From Paramecium octaurelia (Eukaryota > Ciliophora > Oligohymenophorea > Peniculida > Parameciidae), in the NCBI GenBank assembly GCA_905182995.1, contig CAJJDP010000061.1, positions 268,149-332,148 on the forward strand: DNA of 64,000 nucleotides, in the 5' to 3' direction. Positions 11,950 to 27,287 of this stretch are shown here, in pieces. The notes beneath the pieces were generated by a model that saw only the letters and a list, made by a program, of their open reading frames with translations, ran no database searches and had not been told where the DNA came from. Every line of letters starts with the position of its first letter. Position 1 is the stretch's first letter. Both the position numbers and the translations under genes were made by a program.

Positions 11950-12940
11950 ATGATTTCTTAAGTTTAGGATTTGTATTAACTTATCTACAACAAACTTGTA
12001 AATAAGGAATCTCTTGAACCATCCTTACTCACTAGACTACACACTTAGATCTTCTTGTAGAATATGGAATAGAATTGTGAATTAGAAGAATTTTACTATG
12101 ATATTCTAAGAAAACACATCTAAAGTCATCATTCAATTTCTCCTGAATAATTGGAAATATTAGTTAATGTTGTGTATTATCTTGGTATATTCATTAATTA
12201 ATAGACACTATTTACTAAGGCATTCCAAATTATTAAAGAAAATTTAATTGATAATCAGCCAATTATTTAGAATTCATTATATTTGAACATCCTTTAAGCT
12301 TGCGGCTCATAAAAGATCTGTTTAAAACAAGGACATTAATTTGTCAACATAGATATCAACAACAATTATTTCAAATCACGATTTCTTACGCCATACCTTG
12401 ATTCAATAACCTAAAGAATACCAAAAGATCATATTATATAATTCATTGAGAATGAATAACAAAAAATCAAATCACTCCATCCTGAATCAGAGAATTATGT
12501 AATATAAGAGTTGAAATTCTTCATTATTTAGTAATAACTTAAAACTGTAGATTTCAAAAAAAATTCTTAAGAATTACTTGATTTATTCAATTTTCTTCAA
12601 ATTGAAGATAAATACCAATACAATCTCAAGCAAAAGCTTTCTAATCTATAAGACAAGGATAATTCTATCAATTCTTTTTATTAATTAGCAATCAAATATA
12701 AAGAATTTCTTTAGCAATATCTTGATTTAGAATTTGAGTAATTCTTTTCATTGTTTAAAGAGCAACTAAATAATATTTAGAATTTCTATTAAAAAGAAAA
12801 GCATATGTTAATTGCATTAAATGAAATAATTGAAGAATATTTAATAAAGCACGATTGCCTACAAAATTTGCTTGAAACTTCAGATGAAAATATAGGTTAT
12901 TTCTCATAATGCATGATTTAATCGATTGATCATTTTATTA
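11791..12940 (+). repeat. First copy of an identical 1150-base segment flanking the N gap
   Basis: Bases 11791-12940 recur at 13099-14248 with a constant offset of 1308 and no difference in the stretches I compared. The segment ends exactly where the Ns start. This is the expected pattern of two overlapping contig ends that were scaffolded without being merged. Confidence 0.9.
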
Positions 12941-14754
12941 NNNNNNNNNNNNNNNNNNNNNNNNNNNNNNNNNNNNNNNNNNNNNNNNNNNNNNNNNNNN
13001 NNNNNNNNNNNNNNNNNNNNNNNNNNNNNNNNNNNNNNNNNNNNNNNNNNNNNNNNNNNNNNNNNNNNNNNNNNNNNNNNNNNNNNNNNNNNNNNNNNGA
13101 ATAGTGGTTTATGCAGTTATCATTCTATATTAGTATTGAACTACCGTATTAAAATTAAAAAATAGATAGAAGAATCCTTGAAAGTCTGCTCTTTTGATCA
13201 GAAACTATAAGGGATTGTTGGAAAATTAATATTAAGCAATATTGATTTTATATAAATATGATTTCTTAAGTTTAGGATTTGTATTAACTTATCTACAACA
13301 AACTTGTAAATAAGGAATCTCTTGAACCATCCTTACTCACTAGACTACACACTTAGATCTTCTTGTAGAATATGGAATAGAATTGTGAATTAGAAGAATT
13401 TTACTATGATATTCTAAGAAAACACATCTAAAGTCATCATTCAATTTCTCCTGAATAATTGGAAATATTAGTTAATGTTGTGTATTATCTTGGTATATTC
13501 ATTAATTAATAGACACTATTTACTAAGGCATTCCAAATTATTAAAGAAAATTTAATTGATAATCAGCCAATTATTTAGAATTCATTATATTTGAACATCC
13601 TTTAAGCTTGCGGCTCATAAAAGATCTGTTTAAAACAAGGACATTAATTTGTCAACATAGATATCAACAACAATTATTTCAAATCACGATTTCTTACGCC
13701 ATACCTTGATTCAATAACCTAAAGAATACCAAAAGATCATATTATATAATTCATTGAGAATGAATAACAAAAAATCAAATCACTCCATCCTGAATCAGAG
13801 AATTATGTAATATAAGAGTTGAAATTCTTCATTATTTAGTAATAACTTAAAACTGTAGATTTCAAAAAAAATTCTTAAGAATTACTTGATTTATTCAATT
13901 TTCTTCAAATTGAAGATAAATACCAATACAATCTCAAGCAAAAGCTTTCTAATCTATAAGACAAGGATAATTCTATCAATTCTTTTTATTAATTAGCAAT
14001 CAAATATAAAGAATTTCTTTAGCAATATCTTGATTTAGAATTTGAGTAATTCTTTTCATTGTTTAAAGAGCAACTAAATAATATTTAGAATTTCTATTAA
14101 AAAGAAAAGCATATGTTAATTGCATTAAATGAAATAATTGAAGAATATTTAATAAAGCACGATTGCCTACAAAATTTGCTTGAAACTTCAGATGAAAATA
14201 TAGGTTATTTCTCATAATGCATGATTTAATCGATTGATCATTTTATTAATTTAATGATGGAAAAATTGTTCAAATTAGTTTCACCTTACAGATCTAATTT
14301 TAATTTATCTCTTTAAAGAGCAAAAGTTAATAAAATGTCTTAATATCATCATAAATTAGTGGATAAATATAAATTAAGAGAATTGGAAAAATATTTAAAG
14401 ATAGCTTAAAATTCAATCAGCCCTTTATATTTACCATACCCATAATTTATTTCTTAGACTGCTGAAATAATCTCAGATATTCCACACTAATTACACCAAT
14501 ATTTGCCTAAAGAAGACAAAAAAAGATATGAATTATCTGTTTATGGTTATGCTGAAGTTACATATAAATAAGATTATACACTGGTCTTAAATACAAAATA
14601 ATTGGTTTCTCTGTATCATTTGATCAATAATAACCATAAATAAATTGATGAATTTAGTTTGATTCTTTTTTAGAAATTCGGTTTAATAAATGCTGAAGGA
14701 AATATAAATAATGACTGGTAACCAAGTCATAAATGTTTGATATTATTTAAGTGA
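11950..14754 (+). CDS. Divergent cullin-like protein, split by an assembly gap
   Basis: If the N gap and the repeated copy (12941-14248) are removed, ATG 11950 to TGA 14752-14754 is one intronless frame of 498 residues. It is helical and Gln/Leu-rich throughout. The C-terminal part resembles the cullin strand-helix region: a Pro-rich segment (SPLYLPYPQFIS), then KKRYELSVYGYAEVTYKQDY and TLVLNTKQLVSLYHLINN, comparable in spacing with the 'YELVVST-Q-LLLFN' block of cullins or APC2. Cullins scaffold RING E3 ligases. The similarity is weak, the length is short unless the upstream exons belong to it, and I see no clear neddylation motif. It could equally be an unrelated helical protein. Confidence 0.4.
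12941..13098. other. Assembly gap of 158 Ns
   Basis: A run of N between the two identical copies. No sequence information is present, and any frame running through it is meaningless. Confidence 0.99.
13099..14248 (+). repeat. Second copy of the 1150-base segment
   Basis: Begins directly after the gap with the bases found at 11791 and runs to 14248, after which new sequence continues the cullin-like frame. Probably the same genomic DNA as the first copy, counted twice. Confidence 0.9.
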
Positions 14755-15166
14755 GAGTTTAATAATAAAATACTATATTTTCTTAATTCTGCAAATTAAA
14801 AATCAAATCATTTCTAACAAGTTGATTTTATTCTCAATTGCTTTCTCTTCAGTTATTTGATTGTTTACATTATTATTTTTATTTTTTTTATTTAAGTTAA
14901 AATTAACAATTCGATAGGAACTGTAGAAAATGAAGTTAATATTTAGGAAGCGAAGATTTCGATACACATGAAATGATTTTGAATATAATATTTAGCTAAC
15001 ATAAGATTATTCAGTAAGCTGTTAAAAAATAAATGGCATATTTTATGATTAAAATTATTTTTAATGGCTCATCACATGTCTTAATATAAATTAGGTTTTA
15101 TTCAGTTACTATAATTAGATGACTTAATATGTTTGAAGTTATTTTTTAGAATCTATGTTTGTAAAT
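14755..15166. other. AT-rich spacer, nothing recognised
   Basis: About 410 bases with many homopolymer A and T runs. No frame shows gene-like composition on either strand. Confidence 0.5.
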
Positions 15167-15747
15167 TCAAAAATCTTAGAAATGAAGAGACGTAAGTGAT
15201 GAGTTGTACCATAACAAATCTTTAATTTTATTTTTCAGTTGCTCTCCAATTTATTACATATTACAGTTTCTGCTTGATAATTACAATAAATTTCGAATTA
15301 ATGATATCAGATTTTCGTAATTCATTACAAAATTAATTAATATTTCAACCTTATCATTTTTAATAACTGAATATTGATTTAAAAATACAAGGTTACTCTT
15401 GAATCTTTTTTTTGGATTTAAAAAATAATTCTAGTATTATTTCAAAAATTATTTTTTATATAACAATTTAAAAAATGAAATACCTAATTCTTATTGTAAA
15501 TATAAATACAAGATGAACCTATGTTAATGATGAATAATTGCTATCTAATAACCAATGAAATCTATATATATTTGTTAAAACTCAGTTTAATTTCTAAAGA
15601 AATAAGAAATATTATAACATTAAAACTTAATATGATTATTAAAAATGAGGACCAATATTTATAAATTTTTTGACATATCTGATCTAAAAATATCATAGAC
15701 AATAATTGGATTACTAAAATAGAGAGGAATAATTCAATTTTCATCAT
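15167..15747 (-). CDS. Candidate hypothetical gene, possibly decayed
   Basis: From ATG ATG at 15745-15747 a hydrophobic N-terminus (MMKIELFLSILVIQLLSMIF) is open for more than 100 codons. Further down another frame reads NLVFLNQYSVIKNDKVEILI, MNYENLISLIRNLLQL and LWYNSSLTSLHFQDF before TGA at 15167. A GT-AG interval of about 53 bases would join the two frames, longer than the usual intron here. The second half looks more like protein than chance. It may be a real gene, a pseudogene, or AT-rich noise. Confidence 0.3.
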
Positions 15748-16063
15748 ATGTTAATATCCCATATCAATTGATGCGATTATTTCATTTTAGTTCTATAAAA
15801 ATAAGATTTATAAAAAATTAGTTTAAGAGAAATTTAATATATTGTTTTTTAAGAATTAATAATAATTGCTGATTAATTTTGAAATTTACTAACAAATTAA
15901 GTCGATAAAATGTTTTACAATGTTCTGTCAAAACATAAATAAATCTTTTAAATTTTTTTTAATATAAATTGATTTATCGGATGAAATCAGAATAAATTAT
16001 ATTACGTGACAGTTACACTATATTAGTGTATTTTTACTTATCTTTCTAATTGATTATTAATTT
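15748..16063. other. Spacer upstream of the giant gene
   Basis: About 315 AT-rich bases with no gene-like frame; presumably holds the promoter of the gene starting at 16064. Confidence 0.5.
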
Positions 16064-19000
16064 ATGCTCAATATAATTAACTAAGGTGCTCAAAACGCAT
16101 ATAGAGTATAAGGCTTAAAGAAAAGAACCACAATTCATGTGTAGAAAGACAAAAGCATTGATTTTAGAAAAATAAAGGGAAAATTTGTATTTGAACCTTC
16201 AAAAACAATATAATCATAATTGGATGGATTTTTTGTATCTATCATTGTAATCATAATCTTAGTTAATGCTAAAAAAAAATGGATGGGATAGGAAGTTAGG
16301 GTTCAAAGGATTTAAAGGAACATTTAAGGTTGAACATCTGATCATGATCGAAACAAAACTTAGGGTTTTATTTCCACTAAGAGAGCTAACAATAGTGGAT
16401 ACACAGATGGACAGAGAGCATCTGATTATATTACGATAATGGTTGGCTTGGCTCCAACCAAAAAAGTTGACTCTAGAATTTCAGCAGAATGAGATAGATG
16501 ATTAGGATTTTGAAGAATTTATCTACTATTTCTTTGAAAGAGATATTGACCTAAAGAGAGTACCTTCTTTTATTTAATTTAGCTATACATAATCAGTAAT
16601 CCAGGAATTTATAAAGGGCAATTGCTAAAATAACTTCGAGTGTATTTAAAGGAAAAAAATGATAAAAATGAATATTATGATTACGAATTGCTGATGAATA
16701 AAGATTCTAAATCAATTGCAATTATAAAACTAGAGAAAATGTGGACCAACCAAGAAAAGAACACTATAATTTAATAAGCACGAGAAAAAATTGACTAAAC
16801 TTGCTTTTATTATTTTAATTTGTAGAAATGCTTTACCGAAAGCAATTATTAAGGTTTCGAACATTTAATTCAATTGACATATGATTTAGATAATTTAGAG
16901 TAAATTTGTGGGTTAAATGCATCAGATAATTATTTAGGAACACTAAATAGTTTCTAATAGACATGTCAACACTTATCAACAGCAAAGGGCCTACTTGAAT
17001 TAAAACTTAAATCACAAAAATTATTAGATTACTCAACTACAATATCGTCTTTAGTTGGAGACAGGTATGATAAATTAAGAGTCAATTTATTTGACATATC
17101 ACAAAATAATTCAATGCTGGAGAAGACCTTTGGAATTTTGTCTAATGAAATATTTTTGCATTGTAAAGAAGTCGTTTTTGATGGTGTCTTAACCTAACAA
17201 TTAAGCACATTATATAAATTAAGTTTTTTAGCTGAAGCAGTCAAACTTAGAACAGATTATTTAAAAGAAGAAAGTATAAAACGTAAGTGCTTTGTATTAT
17301 TCTAGGTGGTAAATTAATTAAACACAACTTTCGAACAATGAATTTATCAACAGTTGAAAACTATAATAGACATGATCTAGTAGAAAAGTTTCTTTCAAGT
17401 CTTGTTTTTACTGAACATACCAATATTAAATTATTATGTATTTACAGTAATTTATTTATAGACATCTAAAATTGTGATATAGGCAGATTGGAAGCTTGGA
17501 CAAACACCTTTATAAAATTTAAGGAGAGAATTATAAAAGAGCAACCAAAGAACCCCTTGCTTAAAGACTACAAATTACCCATAAAAACTATTGTTCTTCC
17601 AGCTTAAACTTATAGAATGGAACCATAGTATATTAAGAGGTTTTTTTATGAGTTCTTTTTTACAAAGAAAGGTAGCATTTTAGAAACATAAACTTTTATA
17701 ATGGAAAGTTGTTTTAAATAAAATGGAAGGGAAGAGGGAATTTTGGATTCATGTGAAGAAATATATAAGAAGATACAAGATGGAGATGAATCGATGAAAA
17801 ATGTTGAGTATACTATTAAAAAAGTAAAAATGAAGAGCACAACTTGCGACTTTCGCTTATCTTTATATAAATGCCTAATCCTAACTGACAATTTTAAATT
17901 AGAAGAACTAATCATAGAAGATGAAGGAATGGAAGAGACTATTACAGTGTACAAAGATGCCACATTAGCATATTTCTAAAAATAGCCTTCTGGATTTATT
18001 CACAGTTTAAACTCTCTGCAATTTATTAGCTTATCTTCGATAGCATTTGAGATCTATTAATTCTTAGAATTATTTGTTTATCATGACTAACTAAGATTGA
18101 AAAAATTAATTTTAAAATCTCTTACGTTTGAATAAAAGGATGATTTTAAGGAAAATTTTGAAGGAATCATCAAAAGCAAAGATCAACAATAATTTTAACT
18201 TTCAATAAAGGAATTGTAAGTAGAGCAACTAAAAGAAGATTGTGCTTAAATTAATTTCATTAAATATGTTATTTTTTCAAAATTTTAGAGAATAGAAAAA
18301 TTGAGTATAGGTCAATTTAATTTGGACACGCTTGCTGATTAAATTATTTAGATATTAGAAGAATTATAAATTTAACACTAAAACCAATAAGAAAACAATG
18401 AAAAAGAGGATCCAAATGAAAATTCTAAAGAGAAACCAATAAATGATAAATAAATAAACCCAAATGATAATAAAAAGAAGAAAAATTTTTATGTTTTTGA
18501 AAACTTAAGATATCTAAGTTTAGTCGAAATTGCAATTACCTCCTAAAAAACATGGAATATTATATTTCAACAGATCATTTTCAACCCCTAAATTAAGTTA
18601 TAAGAGTTAGTTTTATCTAAGATTAATCTAGATGAAATTTTTATTAAAGCTTTGGATGAAGCAACTAAGTCTTTAATTGATACTTAAATAAAAGAAAACT
18701 TAGAGCAGATTTCCGATACTTCAGACTTATTGTTCTAATATTAGAATCTATTATTGGAAAAACCATAGGACTTAGTTCTTAAGGGGATATTTGATTTGTA
18801 AAAATTATCATTTATCGAATGTAAAACTGAGAAAGATGTTTTAACCCCTTTCTTAATTCTCAGTACTTTAAATGAAATAACATTTAAATAATGTGATGGA
18901 TTAAACAAATCTATTTAGGAAACCTAAGAAAAGTTTACAAAAAACCCTGACTATCAAAAATTCAATCTTGTTTCAATTCAAACTTTAGTATTCGAGAAAA

Positions 19001-22000
19001 TTACCTTAGAAGAACAATAATTTTAATGGTTTTTGGATGAAGTAGTTTTTAACAAAGATAGGCAATAAGTTAAGAATTTAACATTTAATAATTGCAATTT
19101 GAATGATAATTTGCTGAATATTTTATCTAATCAGATCAAAAAAATTAAGAGTATTGCAACATCATTTAGAAGATATTATAATTTAAGAACAATAAATCTT
19201 CAAGAAAATCCAAAGATCAGTGAAGCTGCTTGGGTTGATTTTTTTAATAAGTTGATGGAATAAAAGGCTCAAATTTAACTGGAGTAAAATTAGAAAGAAG
19301 AAAAGAAGAAGGATCTCTTTGTTATTCAGAGTGATAATGAAGAAAATGAAGAGGAAATTGATTCTAAAAATGTCCTAAATAATAAGAAAGAAGACTAGCA
19401 ACAAGATATTGAAGATTTGTAATAAAAGGAAGATAGCATTGATAAAATAGCTCTTTCAAATGCTGAATTTGTATAAAAGAATGAACTTTAAGTTAAAGAT
19501 AAAATAATCAACAATTTTGAAATATTCAAACCTGCATTTCCTTCAAATTTGCAATATGTTTCTCTAAATCTAGATTTTAGTACTATAAAAGAATAAGAAA
19601 AAAAGGATAAACTGTATTACAATATTATTGTTGGCTTAATTATTAATACTGAAAGCTAAGTTGACAATATTAAACTATAAAATGTTGATTTAGGTCTGTT
19701 TATGTCAAACGTTTAAAAAGCTCAGTAATTGATACAAATACTAGTGAATAATTGTTATAAAGGAGAGGCTAAAGAATTTAAAAGTAAAATTTAAAAAATA
19801 GAATTCAGTGCTAAACCTGCAACTGAGAATGATATCAAGTTGTTTGTAAAAACATTTATTTGTTCAACTCATATCTAATTAAGGTCACTAGATTTATATG
19901 GATTTGATAATCAAGGTACAATATCATAGATCTTAAGTTAATTGTCTAATAGATCTGGATATGTGTTAGAGACTTTGAAGTTGAATTTCAAAGAAAAATT
20001 AACTGAAGGAGAAACATTCCAATTTTTTGAAAAAGTAATTCTAGGAACTGTTCTACCCATAAAAGTTCTGAAATTGGGCAGAGAAATTTTATTTTCTCCT
20101 GCATATTTCTCAGAGCTTTTGCTTAATTAATAAACTATTCCTTTAGAACAATATATTATTTCAATTTCAGATGAGGAAGAATAATTATAGATTCATTAGT
20201 AATTTTTAGAATTGCTGCTTTAATCCAACTGTAAAATTAAAATATTGGATATCAACAAAACCAAAGATATGAATAAACTTTTAGCAAAGGTAGTAGAAAA
20301 CAGAATTTAGAATCAAAATTCGGAGTCATTTTTAGAAGAGCTTAATTTATTCGGATAAATTAACGTTGATGCTAAATTTTTAACTTTCCTCTATTCATTA
20401 CTTAAAAATCTAAAATAACTTAAAATTGATGATATAAATTTGGAAAATAAGGATGAAATCGAAAATTTTTTTAAGGATTCTACATTAGAATTTCAATAAA
20501 GGGAGAACAGTTAATTAGATGTAAAAAAAATAAAAGGAGATGCATGTCAAATTTTTTTAGAAAATTTTGTATTGAATGATAAAATTGGATTCAGCAACAT
20601 TAACTTAAAAAGCCATGAGTTGTTTACTAACTTTCCTGCTTTAAATAATACAAACAAAATCAAATTGCTCAAATTAGATGTGGGATTATTATACAATTCG
20701 TCATATTAACTAAATGAAAAAGGCTTGACTTTAATCGCATAGAAGTTTATTTATAATGAGGAAAGCAATTGTGAAATACTCGTGTTGAATTAACTTCATT
20801 TAAAAATCCCAGGTGTTAAGGCTTTAACTAGTCCTGCACAGAAATTTAGAGAAGATATTGAAGCTTAGAAAAGGCAAAGTACTTGCCAATTAAAATTAAA
20901 AGAAGTGATCTTTTATTATTCTTTATACCTTTTAGACGAAGGACATGAATTGCTTATAAAGGATTTGTTTTTTTTCGAATATATAAGCTTAGAAAGGCAT
21001 TAAATATAAGTATCTAATTTCAACAATGCCAATTGTAAATCAGTGTATACAAATGGTAAGAATTGGTTGAAATTTTAATAGTTACATAATAGATAGTATA
21101 AAAATGAATATCCAATCAAATACATCGATTATGGTAGAAATGAATTTATATCAGAAAAATAAGTATGGTCTGATTTCCTTAATTTTTCTGTTTTTTCAGA
21201 TCTAATGCCTCATTTAGAGACCTTCAATTTGCATTTTATGGCAATTAATGATTTAATTACTGAATATATTGTGGAAAATGCATTAAATTATCTCAATCAA
21301 AAACCAAAGAACTTTAAGCTTCCAGTTAAGAAGATAAATTTCTCACAAAATAACGCTTTGACTAAAATTGGATGGCAGAGCTTATTTGAGAACTTCTTCT
21401 TGCATCCTAAAGTAGATCTAATAGAACTTAATATGATTAGTACAATGTTGGATTCTTAGGAGAAACTTGATGTTATCTAAAATGCATTTAAAAAACGTGC
21501 AGATAGAAGCCCGAATAAAAAATTACCAATGCAAATGTTTCTTTGTTACAATGTCAGCTTAAAAGATATGATCAAACCATTTTTGTCTACTCCTCCTCCT
21601 GATTATAAACCTCCAACTCATTTATCAGTAGCTATTGATTACGATGCTTGGAAGTTTGGAATCCATGATGGTATTCCAGAAGAGTTCGGAGAGAAAGTCC
21701 TAACATATTAAAGAATATTTTATCAGCATTCAGAATTTATAGAAACAAGTAAATGGAAGGAATATGAGGATGTTAAATTTGCCCCATATCATCTAGATTT
21801 TTGTGAACATTATTTGAAAAAGATGAACACTTACTTCAAATAACATTAAATTAAAAACCCATAAATCTATCTGAATCTTAATACACTCAAAGAATTTTCA
21901 TCAATTTTCAGATACCGCAGAGAAAAACCAGGAAAACCTTTTCCATATTAAATTGTCTTTTAAAGTGATACTTATAGATTTCTTAAGAGTAGAGAGAGCA

Positions 22001-23737
22001 TTATATACAAAATCAATTTGATTTAGAGTGACTTTTCTCATCTAGAGATGATTAGTTAAGAAAATGTAATTTAAATTTGGAAATCAGTTAAATCTTGGAG
22101 GTCATCAATTGATTAAATATAGATTGAATATTCATTGAATGACAATCTTTGTGAGGAAATGATAAGATAAGGATTTTCAGAGAAGGACATAATTTAGTTA
22201 GTTAGAATTATGCCTCCCAAGTCAATAAGAATATAGGGTGGATTAAGTTTACCTGCTGTTAAAGGCTTGTATTCAATACTTTATGAAACTCATTACTTCC
22301 AATATTCAGTTATTAATTACGGATTTGATTCGTTCTTAAATACTGGTATTGGCTATGCTTTGAGAGAAACTGCCTACAGTTATTAAGACAAAAATCTGTT
22401 TACAAATAAGATGAAGTAGATGTTTTATTCAATATTCAACTTTTTTGTTTCCAAGGCCCAAAAATTTGAGTTTGATGATGAAATTCACAATTTAAACGCT
22501 TATCTATCAAATAGAAAGTTGTTCTTCTTTTTGATTGCTTTTAATAATGTTCTGTTTTGGGCAGTTACTTTGATATCACCATTCTTTTTCACACATTACT
22601 ATAATGGAGACACAGAACCTGAGGAATAAGCTTATTATTGTGTAGCAGGAACTAGTAAAGAAGCAAATTATGTTTATTATGGTTTTGCAGCTTTTTCTGC
22701 GATAATAGAAGCATTTCTATTTTATCAGTTTTAATTGCAAATACCAAACCACATTGAGAAATTAGAGATCAAAATAGAAAAGGTTGACGAAGAGGAAGAT
22801 TTTAGAAAACCATAGGCATTCAATTAAGAATAAGATGTCAAAAAAAATTAAATTGCCCCTTAATTATTTGATCGAGCAAAAAAAACTTATATTGATGTTT
22901 AAAAGGCCTTTTAAGTTTAATAAAAGAAAATTGTAGAATCTAAATTCTTGCAAGTGTTCTTAGTTCTTTTGAACTTAGCCTTTTCATAACTATATAAATT
23001 TGACCTCTTTAATGATGTTGTGTTTATCTTAACTTGCTTCTATTGTGATGAAAACATACTGTTCATTTTAACTCTACTGATCACATCAATCACTCAAGGA
23101 ATTTATATACTTTAGTTTTTGTATCTGTTGTATATAAGAATTACTTAAACAGAAACAACAGCAAAAATTTTATCAACTAAATTTATCAATGATATCTATT
23201 AAATTGCATTTCTGGGGAGAAACCAAGCTCTTAGTTAGCAATTAGATAAAGTTGCACCCTATAATGTTTCCATAATCCCTAATATCTGGCTTACGAGAAC
23301 TTTTCTGTCAGATTATGCTGGAAGAAGCATGAGTAATCCAATTAAAGCGTATTTTATGCAGTTTATGCTTGAAGATATGCCTTAAACAGCTTTATAAGCA
23401 TATTTTGTTGTCAAATAAGGTTTAAAATAAGGCAGTCTATCTTCATAAGTTATTTTCATAATAATTATCTCTATTTACAACTTTATGTCGTCATTTTATC
23501 TGTAAGTTTTATAATTTATATTCTAGATTTATGTCTATAAGACCATCTACGTTGAGTTAAGACGACTTTGATAAATTGTCTAAGATTAAAAAGAATAAAT
23601 ACTTAGAGGTCAAAGAATAATATTTAAATGAAGAAGAGAAACAATTGAAGATATATTCAGAGTTGTACTCAAATCCCTCAAGGGTGGCCTCACCTATAAA
23701 ATAAAACTAGGATGAGGAACACGAAATGCTATTATGA
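16064..23737 (+). CDS. Giant leucine-rich-repeat-like protein with C-terminal membrane domain
   Basis: 2524 residues; four introns (28, 23, 23 and 25 bases) close the frame over 7.6 kb. Residues about 100-1950 show irregular leucine-rich periodicity, for example VLETLKLNFKEKL and PHLETFNLHFMAINDLITEY, like an LRR solenoid broken by acidic Gln/Lys inserts (around 18380-18480 and 19290-19440). The C-terminal 500 residues hold several hydrophobic helices (LFFFLIAFNNVLFWAVTLIS, ILFILTLLITSITQGIYILQ) and the motif LEDMPQTALQAYFVV, then a charged tail PSRVASPIKQNQDEEHEMLL. The EDxPQ motif in a helix recalls the XK-related membrane family, an analogy only. The likely picture is a large ligand- or partner-binding region attached to a membrane domain. 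Function unknown. Confidence 0.8.
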
Positions 23738-23880
23738 AAGTTTATTTATATGATATTGAATGTTATATTTGTGTAAATATTTATAAATTGTGTTATAAAT
23801 AATCGTTTCGATATGAAAACGGATAGTTGATTTAAAGTGATTAAGTTGATTGATAGAGGAGTTTAGCAATAATTAAATTA

Positions 23881-25008
23881 ATGAAGATTGCCATATTGCT
23901 TATTTTAGCTGTTTCACTCAATGCAGTCTCAACAGACTTGAATAGATAGGCCTAAAAGCACGTTGATGCCTTAATGAAAACTAATTGGGGACAAACTATC
24001 TTACAATTGGCTGAATTACATGCTCACACAGGAGGAGTTTTATAAGACTTAGTAGGTGCAATTGAAGAAATGATTTAATAAATGTAAGATGAATTGGATG
24101 AAGTCGAATACAATTATGGAGTTAGAACAAATGAACACAACTCATTGTCATTGTAATATACTTAGGAAGTTTAAGATGCTGATATTGGTATGTGATTTAA
24201 AATTAAATTAAGACATCTAAAGAAGTGCTGATACATTGGAGAATTTACTTTATCCAAGAAGAGAATAACTCAAGAGCAAGATCTAATAATTGATTGATTA
24301 TTAAGAATTCAACAGAAAAACTGTCGATGAAGAAACTTTGATCAGAGAATAAGAACATGAAGCATTCGAAGCTTAAATCGCTGAATTCAACGATGCAGTT
24401 GGTGCCACTGATGATGCCTTGAACTTGTTGAGCACATTGACCAACCCATCATTGGTTTAGATTCAAAAGTTCCAAAGCAATTTGAGAAAGATCGAAGCCA
24501 GAATCCAACCACATTCATAACACCAAACTTTAATCAAAGCTTTGATCACATTGGCTTCAGAATAAAACTTCTCAGACTAAGGAATCATCAAATAAATCGT
24601 TGACAAATTGAATGAATTCAGAAATGCTGTTGTTGATGCCATCAATGCTGCTACTGCCTAAGAAGCTTAAGATGTTCAAGACTATGAAGACAGAATTGAA
24701 TAATTAGATGCTGAATATGCTGAATTCTAAAGATAAATTACTAAGGTTACCATTGACTTGAATGCTACTTAAGGTAATTGTCAATAAAATGAAAAATAGA
24801 AAAAATTGAACAATTTTTATCATTCTAAGCCTAAAGATAATCTGACAGAAACACTGCTTAAGCCTTACTTGATTTGGAGAACGAACAATATGCTGATGAC
24901 ACCTAAATTTACACTGACTTAAAGAACAAATTGATCAGAGACATTTAAGTGACTGAAGAAGCATTCAGTTTAGTCAAGAGCGTTGACTTCAGCAAAATTA
25001 AAGTCTGA
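23881..25008 (+). CDS. Trichocyst matrix protein (TMP) precursor
   Basis: 358 residues, two introns (25 and 26 bases), frame closes. It begins with a signal peptide (MKIAILLILAVSLNAVS), then heptad-rich, acidic and Gln-rich coiled coil (HVDALMKTNWGQTILQLAEL, TNPSLVQIQKFQSNLRKIEA). Trichocysts are Paramecium's explosive secretory organelles; TMPs are made in the ER, cleaved in maturing vesicles and crystallise into the matrix that expands on release. The strong preference for TTG, GCT, GCC and ATC codons in the second exon, unlike most neighbours, fits a highly expressed gene. Which TMP group it belongs to I cannot say. Confidence 0.9.
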
Positions 25009-25129
25009 TTGAATATATTAATAACATTAATAATTATTGATAGATATTTCTAGAAATAAATTTTAATTGTAGTATAAAAGACATAGTTTTATGTGTTGAT
25101 TAGAAATAAAATTAATTTGAGGTAATTAA

Positions 25130-27208
<2,079 letters not shown>

Positions 27209-27287
27209 TATATTATGTTATTAATGTTGTACAATTCTATTATTCTATTTTAAAATACAAATTCTAATATTTATAATCAAAAAATAT

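Noticed and set aside
12926-13165. Frame running through the N gap
   Set aside because: It contains about 50 unknown residues and joins a duplicated contig end; not a gene.
11791-14248. True tandem duplication of part of the cullin-like gene
   Set aside because: Both copies appear identical and abut the Ns, and collapsing them restores one frame; an assembly artefact is simpler.
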